5,014 bases of DNA from Candidatus Scatomorpha merdipullorum (GTDB lineage: Bacteria; Bacillota; Clostridia; Oscillospirales; Oscillospiraceae): positions 1 to 5,014 of the forward strand of contig DVJK01000066.1 in assembly GCA_018716795.1 (NCBI GenBank), in the 5' to 3' direction. A program made the position numbers and the translations under genes. The notes below the pieces were generated by a model that ran no database searches, was not told where the DNA came from, and saw only the letters and a program-made list of their open reading frames with translations. Numbering within the stretch: the stretch's first letter is position 1; each line of letters starts with the position of its first letter. Of the stretch, positions 1 to 5,014 are shown in pieces.

Positions 1-93
1 GCCGAGCTGGGGATTACGCCGGACGAGGTGCGCGCCGAGCTCGCGGGCCGGCACGTCATAGATCACAAGGTCAAGCAGGAGAAAATGACCTGA
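1..93 (+). CDS. C-terminal 30 residues of an unidentified protein (5' end outside window)
   Basis: Frame 1 is open from the first base and stops at TGA 91-93. It gives a short, charged tail that starts AELGITPDEVRAEL and ends HKVKQEKMT. The tail reads as a helical segment (ITPDEVRAEL) followed by a basic end. The codon use (GCC, CTG, GAG, CGC, GTC) resembles the confident genes downstream, and a strong terminator on the same strand follows about 90 bp later. Both observations support a real gene end. Thirty residues are not enough to assign a family. A trigger-factor-like C terminus was considered, but no diagnostic motif is visible. Confidence 0.6.
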   Translation, partial: AELGITPDEVRAELAGRHVIDHKVKQEKMT

Positions 94-113
94 CAGGGGT
101 GTTTTCGCGCTCA

Positions 114-208
114 TTTTGAGCTTGTTTTTCACGTGTTTTTCACGCTTTTGAACGAGTTTTGAGCGTGTTTTTCACGAAAATAACGCCTTTTGAGCAGTTT
201 TTTTCAGG
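114..208. repeat. Degenerate tandem repeat cluster (TTTTGAGC + GTTTTTCACG units)
   Basis: Positions 114-133 and 157-176 are 20-bp copies of TTTTGAGCkTGTTTTTCACG that differ at one base (122 T, 165 G). A looser third copy starts at 188 (TTTTGAGCAGTTTTTTTCAGG). The GTTTTTCACG core also occurs alone at 135-144, and a TTTTGAACG variant lies at 146-154. Two of the units (132-144 and 164-176) form a small CGTG-TTTTT-CACG hairpin. The stretch is far more AT-rich than the flanking genes. It has no reading frame or visible promoter and looks like repeated duplication of terminator-like sequence. Confidence 0.7.
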
Positions 209-227
209 CGCTCAAAAGGCGTTTTTT
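182..227 (+). terminator. Intrinsic terminator, probably bidirectional
   Basis: The 14-nt arm AACGCCTTTTGAGC (182-195) is perfectly complementary to GCTCAAAAGGCGTT (210-223) across a 14-nt loop. On the + strand the stem runs into a T tract (222-227), which gives a good rho-independent terminator for the gene ending at 93. Read on the - strand, the stem is followed by ATTTTCG, a weaker T tract. It could therefore also stop transcription of the deacetylase gene, whose stop codon is at 285-287, about 60 bp before the stem in that direction. Confidence 0.85.
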
Positions 228-284
228 CGCGTTATTTTCACGGATTCACGCGATTTTAGCAGTTTACATAAAATAGTTACATAA

Positions 285-1070
285 CTATTGCACTGCCTTG
301 AACTGCCGGCCGGTATGGTCAATCTCGTATTCACCGCTCAGAAGCAGTTCGCCTATCGGCACAATGGTATAGCCGTCGGCGAGGAGGGCTTCGATTATCC
401 CGGGCAGGGCCTCCGGCGTGTGCTCGGCGGCGTTGTGGAAGAGGACGATGCTGCCAGGCTTGACGCCCTCGGTGACGCGGCGGCTTATCTCCGAGGCATC
501 CAGCCCCTTCCAGTCAAGGCTGTCGACATCCCACTGCACCGCCGTCACGCCTAGGGCGTTTACCGTGTCAATGACGCGGTCGTCATACTCGCCGTAGGGG
601 CAGCGGAAGAGCGTTGGGCGAGTCCCCGTCAGAGCCTCTATCTTATCCGAGCAGGCGTTTACTTCCGCTGCGATTTCGTCGGGGGAGAGCTTCGCCATGT
701 GCGGATGGGTGTCCGAGTGGTTCATGACCTCCATGCCCGCGTCTGCAAGCTGTTTCACACTCTCCGGATATTTATCCACCCATTCGCCCACGAGGAAGAA
801 GGTCGCCTTTACGTTATAGCTGTCCAAAATTTTGATAAGCTCCTCCGTGTCCTCGTTGCCCCAGGCCGCGTCGAAGCTGAGAGAAACGTATTTCCCGTCG
901 CGCTCGACGCTGTAAACCGGGAGGCTCCTTTTCGCGGCGGAGGCCCCGACGACCGCCGGCGCGTTCACCACGGTGAGAATCAGCGCGACGGCCAGCACAA
1001 AAGTTATACCGCTTAAAATTGCGCGTTTTCGTTCGAAAAATGGCGAAATACGCCGCCAAAGCTGCTTCAA
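285..1070 (-). CDS. pdaB: PdaB-like membrane-anchored polysaccharide deacetylase (NodB domain, carbohydrate esterase family 4)
   Basis: The predicted protein has 261 residues and belongs to the NodB/CE4 fold, closest in style to the sporulation deacetylase PdaB. A basic N terminus (KQLWRR) and a hydrophobic segment at about residues 17-42 would anchor it in the membrane with the catalytic domain outside. The LPVYSVERDG lead-in at 50-59 resembles B. subtilis PdaB. NodB motifs in order are SFDAAWG (D67, presumed catalytic base), NHSDTHPHM (H118 and H122, metal), FRCPYG (155-160), QWDVDSLDW (179-187) and VLFHN (H212). The second Asp of the usual FDD motif is Ala, as in other PdaB-type proteins. 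The start is TTG at 1070: a strong GGAGGTGG lies 4 nt upstream, and the first in-frame ATG falls inside the domain at residue 114. Family members act on peptidoglycan or cortex precursors and are needed for stable spores in B. subtilis. The substrate here is inferred. The stop is TAG at 285-287. Confidence 0.88.
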   Translation of the reverse strand: MKQLWRRISPFFERKRAILSGITFVLAVALILTVVNAPAVVGASAAKRSLPVYSVERDGKYVSLSFDAAWGNEDTEELIKILDSYNVKATFFLVGEWVDKYPESVKQLADAGMEVMNHSDTHPHMAKLSPDEIAAEVNACSDKIEALTGTRPTLFRCPYGEYDDRVIDTVNALGVTAVQWDVDSLDWKGLDASEISRRVTEGVKPGSIVLFHNAAEHTPEALPGIIEALLADGYTIVPIGELLLSGEYEIDHTGRQFKAVQ

Positions 1071-1074
1071 GCTA

Positions 1075-1082
1075 CCACCTCC
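1075..1082 (-). promoter_or_regulatory. Shine-Dalgarno site fixing the TTG start of pdaB
   Basis: The - strand reads GGAGGTGG, then TAGC, then TTG at 1070. The site is strongly complementary to the 16S rRNA 3' end at normal spacing. It decides the start because the same frame stays open far upstream, antisense to the aminotransferase gene. Confidence 0.85.
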
Positions 1083-1087
1083 ACTGC

Positions 1088-1116
1088 AAATTATGCGTCG
1101 CGGCGCCCGGCTATGC
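1088..1116 (-). promoter_or_regulatory. Candidate sporulation-sigma (SigE/SigG-type) promoter for pdaB
   Basis: On the - strand GCATA (1116-1112) is followed by 16 nt and then CATAATTT (1095-1088). This resembles the -35 and CAT-type -10 elements used by the SigE and SigG class of sporulation sigma factors, which are known to drive pdaB-type genes. The spacer is short for SigG. Initiation about 7 nt downstream would begin right at the Shine-Dalgarno site, leaving an unusually short leader. I saw no better SigA-type promoter on this strand. Confidence 0.27.
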
Positions 1117-1140
1117 CCGGGCTCGTCACAATTTAAACAC

Positions 1141-1169
1141 TTGCACAGTGAAGCGGCAGGGTATATAAT
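1141..1169 (+). promoter_or_regulatory. SigA-type promoter of the aminotransferase gene
   Basis: A perfect TATAAT lies at 1164-1169, exactly 17 bp after TTGCAC at 1141-1146, which matches three of six -35 positions. Transcription would begin near 1176 and give a leader of about 20 nt. That leader contains the Shine-Dalgarno AAGGAGG at 1184-1190, 6 nt before the ATG at 1197. The arrangement is typical of a vegetative promoter and needs no long leader or riboswitch. Confidence 0.65.
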
Positions 1170-1196
1170 CAAAGTATCAGAAAAAGGAGGGAGACC

Positions 1197-2390
1197 ATGA
1201 TATTTTCTTCCAAGATAGAGCGCTGCGAGCTCTCGCCCATGCGCAAATACGCGCCCTTCGCCGACGCCGCCAAGGCGAGGGGGATGCACATCTACCCGCT
1301 CAACATAGGCCAGCCCGATATCGCCACGCCGAGCGTCTTCTTCGAGGCCGTGCGGAATTTCAGCGCGCCCGTCCTTGAATACGCTCCCTCCGGCGGCGTC
1401 GCTGAGTATCTCGACGCGGTCTGCGCCTACTACAACCGGCTCGGGCACACCGACCTTACGGATGCCAACATCCTCGCCTCCAACGGCGGCAGCGAGGCGC
1501 TGTGGATGACCATGAGCACCATCCTTGACGACGGCGACGAAATCCTCGTGCCGGAGCCGTACTATCCGAACTATTCCACCTTCATAACCCTCGCCGGAGG
1601 CAAGGTCCGGCCCATCCCGACCACGCCGGAGGAGGGCTATCACTACGCCGACCGCGAGAAGATTGAGCCGCTTATCAACGAGCACACCCGCGCCATAATG
1701 TTCACGAACCCCGGCAACCCCACGGGCAACGTCCTCACTCGCGCGGAGATGAAGATGCTCGCCGGGCTGGCGCACGACCACGGCCTGTTCCTCATCTCCG
1801 ACGAGGTCTACCGCGAGTTCTCCTACGACGGCGAGCAGATGGCGAGCATGCTGGAGTTCCCGGAGGCCGCCGAGAACGTCATCGTCATCGACTCCGTGTC
1901 CAAGCGCTTCTCCGCCTGCGGCGCGCGCATCGGCGCGGTCATCTCCCGCAATAAGGAGTTCCTGAGCGAGGCGATGAAGGTCTGCCAGGGCCGCCTGTGC
2001 TGCCCGACGCTCGACCAGGTGGGCGCCGCCGCGCTCTACAACGAGGGGCCCGAATACTTCGCCGCGGTCAAGGAGGAATACCGCCGCCGCCGCGACACGG
2101 CCTACGAAATGCTCATGCAAATCCCCGGCGTCGTCTGCCGCAAGCCCGAGGGCGCGTTCTACCTCATGGCGAAGCTGCCCGTCGACTCGACGGACAAGTT
2201 CCAGATGTGGCTGCTTGAGGAGTTCTCGGCCAGCGGCGACACGGTCATGATAACCCCGGGCGAGGGCTTCTACACGACGCCCGGCAAGGGCATAGACGAG
2301 GCCCGACTGGCCTATGTCATCGAGCACGACGACCTTGTCCGCGCCATGCGCGTCCTAGCCGAGGGCATAGAGGCGTACAACAATCGGTAA
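1197..2390 (+). CDS. PLP-dependent class I/II aminotransferase (aspartate-aminotransferase-like)
   Basis: The 397-residue product has the full length of fold-type I aminotransferases, which transfer an amino group between an amino acid and a 2-oxo acid in the cytoplasm. Visible landmarks are NIGQPD (36-41), the YAPSGG segment (62-67), SNGGSEAL for the cofactor pocket (95-102), NPGNPTG with N174, ISDEVY with D202 and Y205, DSVSKRFSACGARIG (232-246) with Schiff-base K236 and phosphate-binding R244, and LAY preceded by R370. R370 is the expected substrate-carboxylate arginine. All catalytic residues are present. The start at ATG 1197 is supported by AAGGAGG with 6-nt spacing. The SKRFSACGAR variant, where classical AspC-like enzymes have SKTFAMTGWR, leaves substrate specificity open: aspartate, aromatic or branched amino acids are all possible. 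Neighbouring genes do not indicate a pathway. Confidence 0.92.
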   Translation: MIFSSKIERCELSPMRKYAPFADAAKARGMHIYPLNIGQPDIATPSVFFEAVRNFSAPVLEYAPSGGVAEYLDAVCAYYNRLGHTDLTDANILASNGGSEALWMTMSTILDDGDEILVPEPYYPNYSTFITLAGGKVRPIPTTPEEGYHYADREKIEPLINEHTRAIMFTNPGNPTGNVLTRAEMKMLAGLAHDHGLFLISDEVYREFSYDGEQMASMLEFPEAAENVIVIDSVSKRFSACGARIGAVISRNKEFLSEAMKVCQGRLCCPTLDQVGAAALYNEGPEYFAAVKEEYRRRRDTAYEMLMQIPGVVCRKPEGAFYLMAKLPVDSTDKFQMWLLEEFSASGDTVMITPGEGFYTTPGKGIDEARLAYVIEHDDLVRAMRVLAEGIEAYNNR

Positions 2391-2403
2391 CCTGAGAGCT
2401 TGA

Positions 2404-2423
2404 CCGGCCGCGTTCCCGGCCGG
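2404..2423 (+). other. GC-rich hairpin just downstream of the aminotransferase gene
   Basis: CCGGCCG (2404-2410) pairs perfectly with CGGCCGG (2417-2423) around a 6-nt loop, starting 14 nt after the TAA stop. No T tract follows, so it does not meet the intrinsic-terminator pattern by itself. It may protect the 3' end of the mRNA or slow the polymerase before the second hairpin. Confidence 0.5.
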
Positions 2424-2435
2424 AGATGGGAGTTG

Positions 2436-2464
2436 TGCCCGGGAATTTTGCAAATTCCCGGGCA
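2436..2464. terminator. 29-bp near-perfect dyad; probable terminator or weak attenuator
   Basis: TGCCCGGGAATTT (2436-2448) is exactly complementary to AAATTCCCGGGCA (2452-2464) around a 3-nt loop, TGC. The 13-bp stem is very stable, but the downstream sequence (TTGTTGAATCC) is not a proper T tract and neither is the sequence on the other strand. It lies between two co-directional genes, so it may only partly end aminotransferase transcripts. A dimeric-protein operator is an alternative, because the two half sites are identical. Confidence 0.5.
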
Positions 2465-2492
2465 TTGTTGAATCCATGCGTGAATGGACTGC

Positions 2493-2498
2493 GAGGTG
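2493..2498 (+). promoter_or_regulatory. Ribosome binding site choosing the ATG at 2502
   Basis: GAGGTG sits 3 nt before ATG 2502 (GAGG is 5 nt away). The in-frame ATG at 2484 has no purine-rich site upstream and would add six residues (MDCEVC) in front of a typical signal peptide. The internal start is therefore preferred. Confidence 0.65.
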
Positions 2499-2501
2499 TG
2501 C

Positions 2502-3704
2502 ATGAGAGAAAGGGCGATATTCCTCATATTGGCGTCGGCGCTGCTGCTCGGAGCCTTCGCGCTGGCGAGTCCTCCCGCAGAGGAGGGGCCGGTGACGCTG
2601 GCCGTGGCGACGGACCTGCACTACATCTCTCCGCGGCTCACCGACGGCGGAGAGGCCTTCCTGAGCGTGGTCGAGAACGCCGACGGCAAGGCCATGCCGC
2701 GCATAGACGAGCTCGTGCGCGCCTTCGCCGCGGAGATGGCCGCCTCGGGCCCCGACGCGCTCATAATCACCGGCGACCTGAGCTTCAACGGGGCGCGGCT
2801 CAGCCACGAGGACCTGGCCGAAATCCTCGCGGGGATAGAGGAGGCCGGGGTGCCGGTTTACGTTATCCCGGGAAATCACGACCTGGACAGCTCGCAGGCG
2901 GCCCGCTTCGAGGGGGATACGGTGACGCTTGTCGAGAGCGTCGGCGCGGCGGAGTTCCGGGAAATCTACCGGGACTTCGGCTTTGACGAGGCGCTGAGCG
3001 AGGATTCGGCCTCGCTGAGCTACACGGCGCGCATAGCGCCGGGCCTCCGGCTTTTGTGCGTCGACGTAAACGGCTCCCGGACGCCGGGCTGGGTCTCGGA
3101 CGAGACGCTTGAGTGGGCGGAGGCGCAGCTCGCCGAGGCGCGCTCGGCAGGGGAGAGGGTGCTGGCGGTCAGCCACCAGAACCTTTATATGCACAACCCC
3201 ATGTTCCTCAGCGGCTATGTGATAAGCAACTCGGCGCAGCTGGAGGAGCTGTACTTGGAGTACGGCGTCCTGGCCAATCTGAGCGGGCACATCCACCTTC
3301 AGCACACGAGGGCCGGCCGCCTGCCGGAGCTGGTGACCTCGTCTCTGGCCGTGAGCCCGAATCAGTACGGCCTGCTCACGGTGGACGCCGACGGCTGCAG
3401 CTATGAGACCGAAAGCGTCGGGGCCGGCGGGGATTTCGCCGCTTGGTCGGCGGAGTTTTTCCGCGAGACGGCGATTAATCAGGCGCTCGAGCAGCTGGGC
3501 GATACGCCGGAGGCCGCGAGGCTTGCGGAGTTTTACGCCGAGGTAAACGCCCTATACTTTGCCGGGCGCTGCGACCTCATCGCCTGGGACGAGGAGCTGC
3601 TTGCGGCCTGGACCGAGCGCGCGTTTTTCATCCCCATGTATTTCGAGAGCATACGCGAAGCGGCCCCCGAGGACTATACGCGCCTTGAGTGGAGCCACGA
3701 ATAG
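2502..3704 (+). CDS. Secreted metallophosphoesterase (calcineurin-like) with C-terminal helical region
   Basis: The 400-residue product begins with a signal peptide: basic MRER, a hydrophobic core at about 5-19, and an ALA-S site giving likely cleavage after residue 22. No lipobox Cys is present. The metallophosphoesterase domain spans about 31-300 and carries every expected metal ligand: DLH (D38, H40), GDLSFNG (D92), GNHD (N125, H126), SHQ (H225) and GHIH (H263, H265). It should be an active dinuclear-metal phosphohydrolase outside the membrane. Residues about 310-400 are rich in Ala, Glu, Leu and aromatics and look helical. This layout recalls the secreted Listeria phosphodiesterase Lmo2642, which has a helical cap domain; that comparison is from memory. 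Substrate candidates are cyclic nucleotides, nucleotides or wall phosphodiesters, and the sequence does not decide. I see no own promoter, so co-transcription with the aminotransferase gene is possible. If translation began at 2484, the protein would be 406 residues. Confidence 0.9.
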   Translation: MRERAIFLILASALLLGAFALASPPAEEGPVTLAVATDLHYISPRLTDGGEAFLSVVENADGKAMPRIDELVRAFAAEMAASGPDALIITGDLSFNGARLSHEDLAEILAGIEEAGVPVYVIPGNHDLDSSQAARFEGDTVTLVESVGAAEFREIYRDFGFDEALSEDSASLSYTARIAPGLRLLCVDVNGSRTPGWVSDETLEWAEAQLAEARSAGERVLAVSHQNLYMHNPMFLSGYVISNSAQLEELYLEYGVLANLSGHIHLQHTRAGRLPELVTSSLAVSPNQYGLLTVDADGCSYETESVGAGGDFAAWSAEFFRETAINQALEQLGDTPEAARLAEFYAEVNALYFAGRCDLIAWDEELLAAWTERAFFIPMYFESIREAAPEDYTRLEWSHE

Positions 3705-3707
3705 GGA

Positions 3708-3739
3708 AAGGGCCGCCCGGAGGGGCGGCCCTTGATTTT
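3708..3739. terminator. Intrinsic terminator between convergent genes
   Basis: AAGGGCCGCCC (3708-3718) pairs perfectly with GGGCGGCCCTT (3723-3733) around a GGAG loop. On the + strand the stem is followed by GATTTTCC, a modest T tract, just 3 nt after the metallophosphoesterase stop. On the - strand it lies 12 nt after the mnmE stop and is followed by TCCCTAT, a poor T tract. It most likely serves both genes, more efficiently for the + strand. Confidence 0.8.
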
Positions 3740-3745
3740 CCGCTT

Positions 3746-5014
3746 TCATTTGCCCACGCAGAAGCGCGAGAAGATACGCTCCGTGACGTCGTCCGCGACG
3801 CTTCGGCCGTTCAGCTCGCCGAGCGCGGAGAGCGCGGCCTCGGCCTCGGTGAGGACGGCGTCGGGTGTGACGCCCTCGCGCATCGCGGCGAGCAGCTCCC
3901 GCAGGGAGGCGAGCGCGCGCCCGACCGCTTCGGCCTGGCGGGAATTTGTCAGCAGCTCGCCGGAGGGCGTCTCCGGCTGCGGATAGAGCCTGCACATGGT
4001 CTCCGCAAGCCGCTCGAGCCCCGCGCCGGTTTTCGCGCTCAGGGGTACGACGGCGGCAAAATACCCGGGCAGCGCGCCCTTGTCCAGTTTCTGCGGGAGG
4101 TCGCACTTGTTTATCACCGCGACGGCGCGTTTGGCGCGGCCGGCCACGGCCAGCGTCTCGTCGTCCGCGTCGCCAAGCGGCTCCGAGCCGTCGAAGACGG
4201 CCAGCACGAGGTCCGAGTTCTCCGCCGCGGCCAGGGCCCGGCGGACGCCCAGCCGCTCAACCTCGCCGTCCGCCGAGCGAAGCCCCGCCGTGTCCGTCAG
4301 GCGCAGGAGCACGCCGCCGAGGAGCAGCTTTTCCTCAATCGTATCCCGCGTCGTGCCGGGTATGTCCGTGACTATCGCCCGCTCCCAGCCGAGCAGGGCG
4401 TTCATGAGCGAGCTCTTGCCCACGTTGGGCCGGCCGGCGAGCGCGGCGCGAAGGCCTTCGCGCAGGACGCGCCCGCGTTCAAAGCTCGCCAGCAGCGCCT
4501 CAAGCTCCGAGACCGCGCCTTCGAGGCGCGAGGCGTAATCCGCGAGCTCAAAGGGCTCGATGTCCTCGTCGGGATAGTCGAGCGCGGCGGCGAAGTGCGC
4601 GAGGATGTCCGTCAAAAGCGCGTACACCGCGTCGGTGCGCCGCGTGACCGCGCCCGCGAGCTGGCCGGCGGCGTTCTCCGCCGCGGCGGCGGTCTCGGCC
4701 TCTATGACGTCTATGACGGCCTCGGCCTGCGTCAGGTCCATGCGTCCGTTCAGAAAGGCGCGCTTTGTGAATTCGCCCGGTCCGGCCTGCCTCGCGCCGA
4801 GGTCAAAGAGCCGCCGGAGCGCCGCCGCGAGCACGACGGGCGAGCCGTGGCACTGCAGTTCCGCCGTGTCCTCGCCGGTGTAGGAGCGCGGGGCGCGGCT
4901 CACGGTGCAGAGGCAGTAGTCGAGCGCGCGCCCGTCCGCGGCCAGGAGCGCGCCGTAGACGAGCTGCCTGTCGCCGTGGGCGCTCATCGCCCTGCCGTCC
5001 GCAGGGCGGAAGAC
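3746..5014 (-). CDS. mnmE: tRNA uridine-5-carboxymethylaminomethyl modification GTPase MnmE (N terminus outside window)
   Basis: The frame is open from the window edge (5014) to TGA at 3746-3748, giving 422 residues. The family is usually about 450-460 long, so roughly 35-40 N-terminal residues are missing. The ATG at 4985-4987 is internal: the residues before it (VFRPADGRA) continue the N-terminal domain. Numbered from the edge, the fragment shows the tetrahydrofolate-binding domain with GPGEFTKRAFLNG (78-90), a helical domain, and an inserted G domain. That G domain has GRPNVGKS (194-201, including the Asn expected to bind potassium), DIPGTTRDT (217-225), DTAG (241-244), NKCD (302-305) and SAK (326-328). 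The C terminus is RFCVGK, the conserved C-[ILV]-G-K tail with catalytically important Cys419. MnmE works with MnmG in the cytoplasm to modify the wobble uridine of certain tRNAs. No mnmG follows here: the gene ends at a terminator facing the convergent metallophosphoesterase gene. Confidence 0.97.
   Translation of the reverse strand, partial: VFRPADGRAMSAHGDRQLVYGALLAADGRALDYCLCTVSRAPRSYTGEDTAELQCHGSPVVLAAALRRLFDLGARQAGPGEFTKRAFLNGRMDLTQAEAVIDVIEAETAAAAENAAGQLAGAVTRRTDAVYALLTDILAHFAAALDYPDEDIEPFELADYASRLEGAVSELEALLASFERGRVLREGLRAALAGRPNVGKSSLMNALLGWERAIVTDIPGTTRDTIEEKLLLGGVLLRLTDTAGLRSADGEVERLGVRRALAAAENSDLVLAVFDGSEPLGDADDETLAVAGRAKRAVAVINKCDLPQKLDKGALPGYFAAVVPLSAKTGAGLERLAETMCRLYPQPETPSGELLTNSRQAEAVGRALASLRELLAAMREGVTPDAVLTEAEAALSALGELNGRSVADDVTERIFSRFCVGK

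Noticed and set aside
94..284. Possible CRISPR array because of the repeated units
   Set aside because: Copies are few, degenerate and unevenly spaced (43 and 31 bp), the intervals contain more of the same sequence rather than unique spacers, and there are no cas genes.
1105..1122. GCCCGG-CTATGC-CCGGGC hairpin in the divergent intergenic region
   Set aside because: The stem is only 6 bp with no T tract. It could be a small operator, but nothing else supports it.
285..2327. A 680-residue - strand reading frame covering pdaB and most of the aminotransferase gene
   Set aside because: Only the part from 1070 down encodes a recognisable protein. The upstream part is antisense to a fully conserved aminotransferase, and a strong ribosome site marks the true TTG start at 1070.
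2400..2428. TTGACC at 2400-2405 as a -35 for the metallophosphoesterase gene
   Set aside because: No -10-like hexamer occurs 16-18 bp downstream (GAGATG region), and the position overlaps the first hairpin.
2355..3305. A 316-residue - strand frame antisense to the metallophosphoesterase
   Set aside because: It is Arg/Ala/Val-rich with no motif. It is a GC-driven shadow of a gene with all catalytic residues intact.
3552..4106. - strand 184-residue frame and + strand frames (3732-4883) over mnmE
   Set aside because: They consist of low-complexity Arg/Ser/Ala/Pro runs in alternative frames of mnmE, with no ribosome sites or domains.
4985..4987. ATG as the start of mnmE
   Set aside because: The frame continues upstream to the window edge without a stop, and those residues (VFRPADGRA) fit the N-terminal domain of MnmE. 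Starting here would remove part of that domain.
4988..5008. 8-bp inverted repeat CGCCCTGC / GCAGGGCG
   Set aside because: It lies inside mnmE coding sequence, has no T tract, and is expected by chance in GC-rich DNA.

Overview
The window looks like ordinary core chromosome from a high-GC, spore-forming member of the Firmicutes, probably a gut Oscillospiraceae/Ruminococcaceae-type clostridium. The evidence is GC-rich coding sequence with frequent ATA isoleucine codons, strong Gram-positive Shine-Dalgarno sites, a PdaB-like polysaccharide deacetylase of the sporulation type, and a bacterial MnmE. The lineage is inferred from protein style only. I see no tRNA, rRNA, CRISPR array, insertion sequence, phage gene or defence gene.

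Layout: (1) Positions 1-93 hold the last 30 codons of an unidentified + strand gene. (2) Positions 94-284 are an AT-rich intergenic stretch built from degenerate copies of a TTTTGAGC...GTTTTTCACG unit. It ends in a strong, probably bidirectional, intrinsic terminator. (3) Positions 285-1070 (-) encode a membrane-anchored PdaB-like deacetylase that starts at TTG. (4) A 126-bp divergent intergenic region carries a clear vegetative-type promoter for the next gene and a weak sporulation-type promoter candidate for pdaB. (5) Positions 1197-2390 (+) encode a complete class I/II PLP aminotransferase. (6) Positions 2391-2501 contain two consecutive hairpins, the second a nearly perfect 29-bp dyad without a T tract. 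(7) Positions 2502-3704 (+) encode a secreted metallophosphoesterase. (8) A GC-rich terminator hairpin lies between convergent genes. (9) Positions 3746-5014 (-) encode MnmE, the tRNA-modification GTPase, whose N terminus lies beyond the window.

The genes do not form an evident pathway. The aminotransferase and metallophosphoesterase point the same way and might share transcripts if the hairpins between them are leaky. The deacetylase is divergent from them and mnmE is convergent with them, so at least three transcription units are present. I found no convincing new biological system. The points most worth a second look are the repeat-built terminator region, the dyad at 2436-2464, the near-leaderless arrangement that the candidate pdaB promoter would imply, and the absence of mnmG downstream of mnmE. 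Several very long reading frames antisense to the real genes are GC-driven shadows and are not annotated.
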